DNA of 5,887 nt from a bacterium (GTDB lineage Bacteria > Omnitrophota > Gorgyraeia > Gygaellales > UBA12090): contig SCPY01000160.1 of assembly GCA_004299495.1 (NCBI GenBank), forward strand, positions 1 to 5,887, read 5' to 3'. Position numbers and translations under genes: made by a program. Shown piece by piece: positions 1 through 5,887 of this stretch. Numbering within the stretch: the first letter of the stretch is position 1; every line of letters starts with the position of its first letter. The notes below the pieces were generated by a model that was not told the origin of the DNA, did not search any database, and was given only the letters and a program-made list of their open reading frames with translations.

Positions 1-588
1 GTTGGTTACTATCGGGTAATCCGGGCTATAGTATAAGAATGTCCCGTCTGACTCATCCGCCTCGGCCACAAAAAAATCGCTCTTTCCTAAACAGGCGTTA
101 TCATCCACGTTGCGTAAGACCCCTCCCGCGGCAAGCGTGGGATGAAATCCCGCCTCAAGCAATAAGTGGCCGATAAGTGCGGTAGTAGTAGTCTTACCGT
201 GGCTGCCGCTTACCGCGATTGTTGTTTTATCCCGCATCATCTTCGCCAGCACTTCCGCCCTGTGCATTACCGCAAGGCCGCTTTCTCTGGCGGCCGCTAA
301 TTCCGGATTCTCATTTTTGATTGCTGAAGAATAGACTACCATCTGCGCGCCATCCAGATTAGCGCTTTCATGGCCAAGAAATATCCTTATCCCCTTTTCG
401 GAAAGCTTTCGGGTCTGCGGGCTTTCTTTTATGTCTGAACCGCTTACAAAATAGCCCTGCGCCGACAAGAGTGATGCTATGCCGCTCATCCCTATCCCGC
501 CTATTCCGATAAAATGAATATGCCTTCCGGAAAATCCCTGAATCTTGCCTAAAGATTGCTCTTCCGGTAAGGCAGATATTTCAGCCAT
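1..588 (-). CDS. murC: UDP-N-acetylmuramate--L-alanine ligase MurC, N-terminal 196 residues (3' end beyond window)
   Basis: MurC is the cytoplasmic ATP-dependent ligase that joins L-alanine to UDP-MurNAc, the first step of stem-peptide synthesis. Translating from the ATG at 588 gives 196 residues, open to the window edge; family members are usually about 450-490 residues, so well over half is missing. Visible are the N-terminal Rossmann-like loop GIGGIGMSG (residues 28-36) that binds UDP-MurNAc, the segment VVYSSAIKNENPE (about 84-96), the ATP P-loop SGSHGKTTTT (127-136), and EADESDGTF (176-184), a MurC hallmark in the central domain. The sequence stops at VTN, just where the family continues into the next ligand-binding motif. 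An AAGGTG ribosome binding site lies 4 bases before the ATG, which supports this start. The gene follows the peptidase gene by 15 bases and is probably co-transcribed with it. MurC rather than MurD, E or F is indicated by the HIHFIGIGGIGMSG start and EADESD. No oddities seen in the visible part. Confidence 0.96.
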   Translation of the reverse strand, partial: MAEISALPEEQSLGKIQGFSGRHIHFIGIGGIGMSGIASLLSAQGYFVSGSDIKESPQTRKLSEKGIRIFLGHESANLDGAQMVVYSSAIKNENPELAAARESGLAVMHRAEVLAKMMRDKTTIAVSGSHGKTTTTALIGHLLLEAGFHPTLAAGGVLRNVDDNACLGKSDFFVAEADESDGTFLYYSPDYPIVTN

Positions 589-592
589 CCCG

Positions 593-598
593 CACCTT
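593..598 (-). promoter_or_regulatory. Ribosome binding site of murC
   Basis: AAGGTG on the minus strand ends 4 bases before the ATG at 588 and lies in the 15-base gap after the peptidase stop codon. It is one of the clearest Shine-Dalgarno matches in the window and fixes the murC start. Confidence 0.6.
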
Positions 599-603
599 AC
601 TGT

Positions 604-1422
604 TTACTCTTTTATATGCCTAAGCCATGCCTTATGCAATTCTTCTAAATTCTTAAATACCCGATAGGCATCATTAATCGCCTCATCAAAGCTTTTGCGC
701 TCTTTCAGGGCATGACAGAGCTCTACAAAATTATCCTTGCCGAACCTTTCCATCAAATAGCTGACTACACTGAGAGACTCTAAATAATAAAGCTCAACCA
801 AATCCTTATCGCTTACAAAGGCGATATTTAACTGAGACAGCTTATCTAAGGCAATGAGTTTCTTGGCTTCAATTGCCTGAAGCAATTTTTGTTTCAGGTC
901 CGGCCTTTTGCCCTTTTCCTGAAACATCGCCACTCCCTCATCGAGCCAGGCAGGGGCATTGCTCTGGCCTCCCACAAACTCTCTAAAGATGATATGCCCC
1001 AGCTCATGCGGAAGCAGGGATTGAAAAAAACCCGCCGCCCAAGGGTAGGTCTCAATAACCTTTTCGTGGTAATAGGCCACTCCTCCCGACCATGAGGGCT
1101 TACCCGTCTTCTCCTGGTAATCCTCGGCGTTGTTATAGATATATATCTTTGCCCGGTTATCCCAAAGCCAGAAATTATAGCGGGTAAAACCTAAATTCTC
1201 GGCTATACTCTTATAACATTCCTCGGCCTTTTCTGAAACCTGCTTGACAAAGTTCTCGCCCGCGTCTTTATAATATACGATAAAATGCGTGCTTTTCTGA
1301 ACATTCCATCCCTTTTCGTCAAAGGCGTAAGCAGCGGAAAACAAAACGCAAAAAACAGAAAACAGAATTACACATACGCGAAGAATTTGGCTTCTCCGGG
1401 CAGAATCTGCGTGTCGTAACAA
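604..1422 (-). CDS. Secreted gluzincin-type zinc metallopeptidase-like protein (Peptidase MA-like), inserted between murG and murC
   Basis: Not a classical dcw gene. Numbered from a TTG start (272 residues), it has a short basic stretch, a hydrophobic core (about 16-30) and an AYA signal peptidase I site after residue 33, so it is probably exported. The mature part opens with a THFIVYY strand and a helix, then HELGH (139-143) and WLDEG (159-163). H139, H143 and E162 fit the gluzincin zinc ligands and E140 the general base. The C-terminal part (about 211-268), with YLMERFG, FDEAI and LEELHKAW, resembles the helical tail of Peptidase MA-like proteins. There is no lipobox. The first codon directly follows the murG stop in the same frame, and murC starts 15 bases downstream, so it looks like an operon member. 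The start is uncertain: TTG at 1422 has no ribosome binding site, whereas ATT at 1386 has GGAG 7 bases upstream and would give a compact signal peptide. No ATG or GTG lies before the hydrophobic core. Substrate unknown; the peptidase role is inferred from motifs, and a role in wall synthesis is only suggested by position. Confidence 0.82.
   Translation of the reverse strand: MLRHADSARRSQILRVCVILFSVFCVLFSAAYAFDEKGWNVQKSTHFIVYYKDAGENFVKQVSEKAEECYKSIAENLGFTRYNFWLWDNRAKIYIYNNAEDYQEKTGKPSWSGGVAYYHEKVIETYPWAAGFFQSLLPHELGHIIFREFVGGQSNAPAWLDEGVAMFQEKGKRPDLKQKLLQAIEAKKLIALDKLSQLNIAFVSDKDLVELYYLESLSVVSYLMERFGKDNFVELCHALKERKSFDEAINDAYRVFKNLEELHKAWLRHIKE
1394..1397 (-). promoter_or_regulatory. Possible ribosome binding site for an internal ATT start of the peptidase gene
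   Basis: GGAG (within GGAGAAG) sits 7 bases before ATT at 1386-1384. The TTG at 1422, the longest possible start, has nothing similar in the preceding 20 bases. If used, the protein would lose 12 residues and begin directly with a short basic and hydrophobic signal peptide. ATT is a very rare start codon, so this remains a candidate only. Confidence 0.35.
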
Positions 1423-2517
1423 TTATTTTACCATGGATAGTGCCAATTCCGCTAATTTATCAGCCGCTTCGGGATAGGCGAATTTCTGTATATTATCTTC
1501 CAGGGCCTTTCGTTCATCCGCCGAGCGTATAAGCCGTAAAATCTGTTCGCGGAGGCCGGCTCCGCTAAGCTCTTTTTCCTGAATAACCACCGCCGCGTTT
1601 TCGTTTTTAAGCGCAATGGCGTTTTCCAACTGATGTCCCCTGGCGTGAGGATAGGGAATAACCACCGCCGCTTTCTTGAAATACGCCAGCTCCGAAAGCG
1701 TGCCCGCGCCGGCCCGGCAAATTACTAAATCCGACGCGCCATAAGCCAGATTAATCGCGTCTAAAAAATCAAAGAGGCAATACTTAATTGTAATACATTT
1801 ATAGCATTCTTTCAAGCGTAAATAATCGCTCCTGCCGCTGATATGGATAAATTGAAACCTTTCCTTCCTTTCCGCAAACAGCCTCACCGCCTCCGCAAAC
1901 TCCATATTAATGCGGCGCGACCCCTGGCTCCCGCCGACGACCAGCAAGGTAAACGCGCCTTCCAATCCGAAGAAACGCCTGGCCTCATGTACGGAGCTCT
2001 TGGTTAATGAAGAGCGCAACGGGTTACCGGTAAACACGCGTTTTCCGGCCCTTAAGGGCGTATTTTTAAAACTCACCGCTATTTTATCTGCAAAAAAACT
2101 CAGAAGCTTATTGCTCAAGCCAAACGAGACATTCTGTTCATGGATAAGCGTGGGTATTCCAAGCAGCGCGGATTCTAAAAGCGCGGGAAAGCTTACATAC
2201 GAGCCAAAACCAACAACCAGTCCGGGACGAAACTTTTGAATAATAAAAAAAGAATCAAAAAAAGACCTGCATAGATAATAAAGCGACCGCAGGAATTTTA
2301 TTCCCTTGAGGCTTGGCGCGGGCAAGGATACAAAAAAGAGATGATAGCCGCGCCTTTCAATAGCGCTTTCAATGCCGCGCTTTGAAGTTACAAAGGCAAT
2401 GGCAATATCCGGCCTTTTCGCGGCCAGCCTCTGGGCAAAGGCAAGCGCGGGATAAAGATGTCCCGCGCTTGCGCCTGAGGCTATAAGCACCTTAATAGCG
2501 GAAGGTTCCGCTTTCAT
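1423..2517 (-). CDS. murG: UDP-GlcNAc:lipid I N-acetylglucosaminyltransferase MurG
   Basis: MurG is a GT-B fold glycosyltransferase on the inner face of the cytoplasmic membrane. It transfers GlcNAc from UDP-GlcNAc to lipid I, making lipid II. At 364 residues it has normal family length. Seen in order: N-terminal glycine loop GASAGH (15-20) with the conserved histidine; VVGFGSYVSFP (101-111), the second loop; HEQN (126-129); TGNPLR (163-168); the C-domain loop GGSQGS (195-200); CRAGAGTLSE (267-276), whose glutamate corresponds to the uridine-ribose binder; and HQLENA (295-300), matching the donor-binding Gln/Asn motif. The first two loops deviate from the common GGTGGH and GGYVSGP. A hydrophobic, aromatic stretch (about 75-93) before the second loop fits the membrane-contact region. 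The ATG lies 4 bases after the ftsW stop. The nearest GGAG is 16 bases upstream, so translation probably depends on coupling to ftsW. The stop codon abuts the peptidase reading frame. Confidence 0.96.
   Translation of the reverse strand: MKAEPSAIKVLIASGASAGHLYPALAFAQRLAAKRPDIAIAFVTSKRGIESAIERRGYHLFFVSLPAPSLKGIKFLRSLYYLCRSFFDSFFIIQKFRPGLVVGFGSYVSFPALLESALLGIPTLIHEQNVSFGLSNKLLSFFADKIAVSFKNTPLRAGKRVFTGNPLRSSLTKSSVHEARRFFGLEGAFTLLVVGGSQGSRRINMEFAEAVRLFAERKERFQFIHISGRSDYLRLKECYKCITIKYCLFDFLDAINLAYGASDLVICRAGAGTLSELAYFKKAAVVIPYPHARGHQLENAIALKNENAAVVIQEKELSGAGLREQILRLIRSADERKALEDNIQKFAYPEAADKLAELALSMVK
2245..2263 (-). repeat. Two A7/T7 homopolymer tracts within murG
   Basis: Runs of seven A on the plus strand at 2245-2251 and 2257-2263 are separated by GAATC. 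On the coding strand this is a tandem TCTTTTTTT unit, encoding Ser-Phe-Phe twice in the hydrophobic part of MurG. Such tracts are prone to slippage by polymerases and to sequencing error. The reading frame is intact across them here. Confidence 0.7.
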
Positions 2518-2521
2518 CTGG

Positions 2522-3619
2522 TTAACACGGGTTCTCCGCGAATCTGGATATATTAAGTAAGAGGGCGATTCCTATCATATCAAATACCAGGGCGGAGCCT
2601 CCGTAACTGATAAAGGGCAAAGGCAATCCCTTAGTAGGAAAAATACCTATGCTTACCCCTATGTTAATCACAGCCTTAATGGTAATCAAAGACACTATCC
2701 CTAAGCTTAGGAAAGCGCCAAAACCATCCTGGGCATACTTTACCACCTTACAGCCGTACATAAACAAAAGGGCAAATAAAAACACAATAGCTATGGCGGC
2801 AAATAAACCCAACTCTTCTCCGATGAGAGAAAAGATAAAATCGGTATGCCCCGCTGGCAGATAAAATAGCTTTTGCAGGCTCCTGCCTAAACCCCTGCCC
2901 AATAGCCCTCCGGACCCAATGGCAACCTGGGACTGGATAAGCTGAAACCCGGAACCCAAAGGGTCTGCCCAGGGATTCAGGAAGGCCATTATCCGCGTGC
3001 GGCGGTAAGGCACGCTAAAAATCAAGAAATAAAGAAAAGGGGCTGCCGCCAGCGCAATCCACAGCAGATGCGTGAGCTTTGCTCCTGCCGCAACGAGCAT
3101 AATAAATACTACCGCGCTTAAGGCAACCACAGTCCCCAGATCCGGCTGAATCAAGACTAAGATGCCTACTCCCCCCAGCACCAGCACCACAGGCAGGAAT
3201 CCTAACGCGAAATTCTCTATCCTTTTTACGCCCTTTTGTGAAAGAAAGGATGCCGCGTAGATAATCACCGATAGATTGGCTAACTCTGAAGGCTGAAAAC
3301 TGAACCCCATAACCTGAAACCACCTCTTTGCCCCGCCTATCTCCCGGCTTATTCCCGGCACCTGCAGGAACAGGAGAAGAAAAACAGAGCTTAAGACCAG
3401 TATTTTGGCGTGCCTGTTCAAGGCGCGGTAATCAATAGCCATTACGCCAAGCGAACAAACAGCCCCCGCGCACAAAAAAATCAGATGCCTCTTTAAGAAA
3501 TAAGCGCTGTCCTTGAACTCCTGCCCGGCGTAAATTGCCGTTACGCTATAAATCATCACTACGCCTATAGCCATCAGGGTCAACACCACCATCGCCATGG
3601 ATATCCTTAAGTTACGCAT
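2522..3619 (-). CDS. ftsW: Peptidoglycan glycosyltransferase FtsW (SEDS family)
   Basis: FtsW is the integral membrane SEDS polymerase that builds septal glycan strands from lipid II together with a class B penicillin-binding protein. The 365 residues are strongly hydrophobic and fit the family's ten membrane segments. Motifs in order: VMIYSVTAIY near the first helix (21-30), FLKRHL (41-46), GGAKRWF and FQPSE (95-112), QPDLGT (158-163), the large periplasmic loop with GSGFQLIQSQVAIGSGG (222-238), AGHTDFIFSLIGEELG (256-271) with the catalytic aspartate D260, and PTKGLPLPFISYGGS (328-342). RodA has similar motifs; position between murD and murG argues for FtsW. The start is ambiguous. ATG 3619 lies 1 base after the murD stop and keeps the basic MRNLR leader typical of the family, but has no clear ribosome binding site. 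ATG 3598 (codon 8) has AAGGA 5 bases upstream. I prefer 3619 on leader charge and coupling. Confidence 0.96.
   Translation of the reverse strand: MRNLRISMAMVVLTLMAIGVVMIYSVTAIYAGQEFKDSAYFLKRHLIFLCAGAVCSLGVMAIDYRALNRHAKILVLSSVFLLLFLQVPGISREIGGAKRWFQVMGFSFQPSELANLSVIIYAASFLSQKGVKRIENFALGFLPVVLVLGGVGILVLIQPDLGTVVALSAVVFIMLVAAGAKLTHLLWIALAAAPFLYFLIFSVPYRRTRIMAFLNPWADPLGSGFQLIQSQVAIGSGGLLGRGLGRSLQKLFYLPAGHTDFIFSLIGEELGLFAAIAIVFLFALLFMYGCKVVKYAQDGFGAFLSLGIVSLITIKAVINIGVSIGIFPTKGLPLPFISYGGSALVFDMIGIALLLNISRFAENPC
3604..3608 (-). promoter_or_regulatory. Shine-Dalgarno-like AAGGA inside the start of ftsW
   Basis: AAGGA lies 5 bases before the in-frame ATG at 3598, codon 8 of the longer ftsW frame. 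The upstream ATG at 3619 has only an A/T-rich leader. The motif therefore bears on which ftsW start is used, or could serve a second initiation site. Confidence 0.4.
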
Positions 3620-3620
3620 A

Positions 3621-4901
3621 TTATAATTTACTTACTATCTCTTTAAACACCCTGCCACGATGTTCATAATCCTTAAACATATCGAAGCTGGCGCACATCG
3701 GAGAAAGCAGGACGCAATCTCCGCTGCTTGCCTGCCTGAAGCTTATGCTCACCGCCTCCTCAAGCGAAGAGGCATCCTGAATCACCGCGCTTTCATTCAA
3801 TTGAGAACGAATCTTATCTTTTGCCTCTCCGATTACCACCAAAAGCTTTACCTTCTGCTTAATAAGCCCAGATATTTCGCGGTAATCGCTGTTTTTGTCC
3901 CTGCCTCCCGCGATAAGGATAGCCGGCTTACGGATATTGCGCAATGCCCACGCCGTTGAATCCACATTCGTGGCTTTAGAGTCATTGATAAATTCTATTT
4001 CCCTGACCCTGCGCACCTGCTCCAAGCGATGCTCCACCCCTTTAAAGTTTTTAAAAACCTCCAAACACTCGCCGCCAGAAACCCCGAATATCCCGGCTAT
4101 GGCCATCACCGCCAGATGATTGGGATTAAGATTAAACGGCGCCTTGCCGAAAGATTCTTCTCCTTGATACCCGCCAAAGTAGGATACCCTTACCTTTGCC
4201 GTTTTTGCTAAATCTCTTACGACGGGGTCGTCATCATTCAATACCAAATAATCGTCCTTATCCTGATTCATAAAGATGCGTTTTTTTGCCTCCAGGTATT
4301 CCGGCATATCTTTATAACGGTCAAGATGGTCGGGCCTGAAATTCAAGATAACCGAAACCCTGGGCCTGAATTTATCAATCCTCTCTAACTGAAAAGAGCT
4401 CACCTCCAAAGAAACAAAATCATCTCCGGACAGATTCATTACTTCCTGAGAAAATGGCCTGCCGATATTTCCCAGGGCAAACGCCCTGGAGCCCTTTGCC
4501 CGCAGGACTTCCGCCGTAAGCGCGGTTACCGTGGTCTTGCCATTGGTTCCCGTAATGGCAATTACTTTAGCCGGACAGACTGACCAGGCCAACTCTATCT
4601 CGCTGATTACCGGAATCTTCAACTGCCCCGCCCAGGCAAGCGCCTGAGATTTGTTATTTACTCCCGGGCTTATCACTACTAAGTCTTTATTACGGATAAA
4701 ATCCAGGGTATGCCCCCCAAACTCAACGCTTATACCCCGCCCTCTTAAATCTCGCGCCTGGGCCGCAAGCGCCGGGCTGCTGCCTTTATCCGTGGCAAAA
4801 ACTTCCGCCCCCAGGCCTTTTAATAAATTTGCCGCGGCTATCCCGCTCCTGGCAAGGCCCACCACCGCTACCTTCTTATTTTTATAATCCGCGCCCGGCA
4901 T
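3621..4901 (-). CDS. murD: UDP-N-acetylmuramoyl-L-alanine--D-glutamate ligase MurD
   Basis: MurD is the cytoplasmic ATP-dependent ligase adding D-glutamate to UDP-MurNAc-L-Ala. The 426 residues are near family length (about 430-450) and cover all three domains. The N-terminal Rossmann-like domain has VAVVGLARSG (11-20) and VISPGVNN (76-83). The ATP domain has the P-loop ITGTNGKTT (116-124), GNIGRPF (144-150), LEVSSFQLE (165-173) and NFRPDHLDRY (187-196). K206 in EAKKRIF aligns with the lysine that is carbamylated in E. coli MurD. The C-terminal domain has EHRLE (290-294), NDSKATNVDST (306-316), AGGRDKNSDY (331-340) and LLSPMCASFDMFKDYEHRG (398-416), the last matching the D-Glu-binding region. 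The ATG lies 29 bases after the mraY stop; AGGCGG 12 bases upstream is a distant ribosome binding site candidate. The stop is 1 base from the ftsW ATG, suggesting translational coupling. No truncation or missing key residue. Confidence 0.97.
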   Translation of the reverse strand: MPGADYKNKKVAVVGLARSGIAAANLLKGLGAEVFATDKGSSPALAAQARDLRGRGISVEFGGHTLDFIRNKDLVVISPGVNNKSQALAWAGQLKIPVISEIELAWSVCPAKVIAITGTNGKTTVTALTAEVLRAKGSRAFALGNIGRPFSQEVMNLSGDDFVSLEVSSFQLERIDKFRPRVSVILNFRPDHLDRYKDMPEYLEAKKRIFMNQDKDDYLVLNDDDPVVRDLAKTAKVRVSYFGGYQGEESFGKAPFNLNPNHLAVMAIAGIFGVSGGECLEVFKNFKGVEHRLEQVRRVREIEFINDSKATNVDSTAWALRNIRKPAILIAGGRDKNSDYREISGLIKQKVKLLVVIGEAKDKIRSQLNESAVIQDASSLEEAVSISFRQASSGDCVLLSPMCASFDMFKDYEHRGRVFKEIVSKL

Positions 4902-4930
4902 CTCTATCTTTTATCCGCCTGATGTTTTTC

Positions 4931-5887
4931 TTATCGCAGCTTCAGTGTCGCGAGGGTCAATACCGATAAAATTATCCCCACTATCCAGAAGCGCACAATC
5001 ACCTTACTCTCCGGCCAGCCTAAAACCTGAAAATGATGGTGCAGAGGAGCCAAATGAAATATCCTCTTTCCTTTTCTTAAGCGGAAAGAACCCACCTGCA
5101 ATATCACCGAAACCGCCTCTAAAACAAATATGCCTCCCACAACCCCCAGGAGTATCTCTTTTTTAATAAGCACGGCGATTGTCCCTAAACCAGCGCCTAA
5201 AGCCAAAGAGCCGACATCACCCATAAACACGCTTGCCGGGAAACAATTAAACCACAAGAAACCTAAACCCGCGCCTAAGATGCTGGCGCAGAAAATAGTC
5301 AGTTCTCCGGCTCCGGGAATAAAGGGAATAAACAGGTAGTCGCTAAAAACCATATGGCCGGTCACATAACTTAAAAAAGTATAGGTCAATGCCACCATGA
5401 TGGTACAGCCGATAGCCAGGCCGTCAAGGCCGTCTGTAAGGTTTACCGCGTTAGAAGAACCCACTACAACCATAGCGGCAAAAAAGATATAGAATATCCC
5501 TAAGTCTAAAATTACATTTTTAAAGAAAGGCAGGTCTAATTTTGTCCCTAAATTACGGTCAATAAACACAAAGCATCCTATAATAACGGCTATCAGTGTC
5601 TGAGGAATAATCTTACCCAAAAAACCCAGGCCCTTAGAGCGATTTTTGGAGAGCTTGATATAATCGTCAATAAACCCCACACAGCCAAACCCGGCGGTCA
5701 CAAAAACGGTAAGTAAGATGTACGCGTTGCTTAAGTCCGCCCACATTAAGACCGAAAAGATAATGCTTAACAGGATGAGGACCCCTCCCATGGTGGGAGT
5801 GCCCTCCTTGGACCTGTGGAGCTTATGCAGTTGGAGCGATTCTTCGGGAGGCCTGATTTTCTGGCCCACCTTAAGATGGGTGAGCTT
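4931..5887 (-). CDS. mraY: Phospho-N-acetylmuramoyl-pentapeptide transferase MraY, lacking the N-terminus (5' end beyond window)
   Basis: MraY is the polytopic membrane enzyme that transfers phospho-MurNAc-pentapeptide from UDP to undecaprenyl phosphate, forming lipid I. The frame is open to the window edge and gives 318 residues; the family is about 360, so roughly the first 40, including the first membrane helix, are missing. The first visible residues, KLTHLKVGQKIR, match the family stretch before the EGTPTMGG motif (28-35 of the partial protein). Other motifs: FIDDY with the catalytic pair D74 and D75, NAVNLTDGLDGLA (146-158), FMGDVGSLALG (221-231) with the third essential aspartate D224, and HLAPLHHHF (278-286) with the HHH motif. 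The tail WPESKVIVRFWI and ATLKLR is typical of MraY. The HHH motif and the cluster position exclude the related WecA. A GTG at 5869 could be mistaken for a start, but homology clearly continues upstream. The stop lies 29 bases before murD. Confidence 0.97.
   Translation of the reverse strand, partial: KLTHLKVGQKIRPPEESLQLHKLHRSKEGTPTMGGVLILLSIIFSVLMWADLSNAYILLTVFVTAGFGCVGFIDDYIKLSKNRSKGLGFLGKIIPQTLIAVIIGCFVFIDRNLGTKLDLPFFKNVILDLGIFYIFFAAMVVVGSSNAVNLTDGLDGLAIGCTIMVALTYTFLSYVTGHMVFSDYLFIPFIPGAGELTIFCASILGAGLGFLWFNCFPASVFMGDVGSLALGAGLGTIAVLIKKEILLGVVGGIFVLEAVSVILQVGSFRLRKGKRIFHLAPLHHHFQVLGWPESKVIVRFWIVGIILSVLTLATLKLR

Noticed and set aside
181..200. Short ACT/AGT triplet repeat in murC.
   Set aside because: It encodes the threonines of the GKTTTT P-loop and is explained by protein constraint.
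1339..1363. C25 of the peptidase as a lipoprotein cysteine.
   Set aside because: The preceding residues SVF do not make a lipobox and the cysteine lies in the middle of the hydrophobic core; an AYA signal peptidase I site follows.
1910..2239. A 109-codon open frame on the plus strand opposite murG, and similar plus-strand frames opposite murD and mraY.
   Set aside because: All lie antisense to conserved genes and show no recognisable domain or sensible composition; no room for independent regulation is seen.
3015..3323. A 102-codon open frame on the minus strand inside ftsW, in another phase.
   Set aside because: It overlaps strongly conserved FtsW motifs (QPSE, QPDLGT) and its product is low-complexity Gly/Ala/Ser-rich without family features; a shadow frame.
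4902..4930. The 29-base mraY-murD gap as a promoter or terminator.
   Set aside because: No inverted repeat with a T tract and no convincing -35/-10 pair; it is adequately explained as a leader for murD.
5867..5869. GTG at 5869 as the start of mraY.
   Set aside because: Six more in-frame codons upstream encode KLTHLK, matching the MraY family before this point, and a start here would remove the first membrane helix. The GTG is an internal valine.

Overview
The window is one minus-strand operon segment: the middle of a division and cell wall (dcw) cluster. In transcription order (right to left) it reads mraY (5' end cut off by the window edge), murD, ftsW, murG, a secreted zinc metallopeptidase-like gene, and murC (3' end cut off). 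Without the peptidase gene this is the classical bacterial order mraY-murD-ftsW-murG-murC. The genes are very tightly packed, with gaps of 29, 1, 4, 0 and 15 bases. I see no internal terminator, no convincing promoter, and no non-coding stretch longer than about 30 bases. Every plausible gene lies on the minus strand.

The products form one pathway. MurC and MurD are cytoplasmic Mur ligases that add L-Ala and D-Glu to UDP-MurNAc. MraY moves the finished phospho-MurNAc-pentapeptide onto undecaprenyl phosphate (lipid I). MurG adds GlcNAc (lipid II). FtsW is the SEDS-family glycosyltransferase that polymerises lipid II at the division site. All five keep the main catalytic motifs of their families.

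The one non-standard gene is the 272-codon reading frame between murG and murC. It encodes a signal peptide followed by a gluzincin-type domain (HELGH plus a downstream WLDEG glutamate), resembling the Peptidase MA-like group. It begins at the codon directly after the murG stop, in the same frame. Its start is uncertain: a TTG without a ribosome binding site, or an internal ATT preceded by a good one.

The organism is a diderm or otherwise walled bacterium of medium base composition (estimated by eye, not computed). The degenerate MurG glycine loop and the secreted MA-like peptidase recall uncultivated lineages such as Candidatus Omnitrophota. That placement comes from memory of the families and is tentative. 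I found no mobile element, CRISPR array, RNA gene or sign of recent transfer. Most of the window is an ordinary core locus; the peptidase insertion and its start are the points worth following up.
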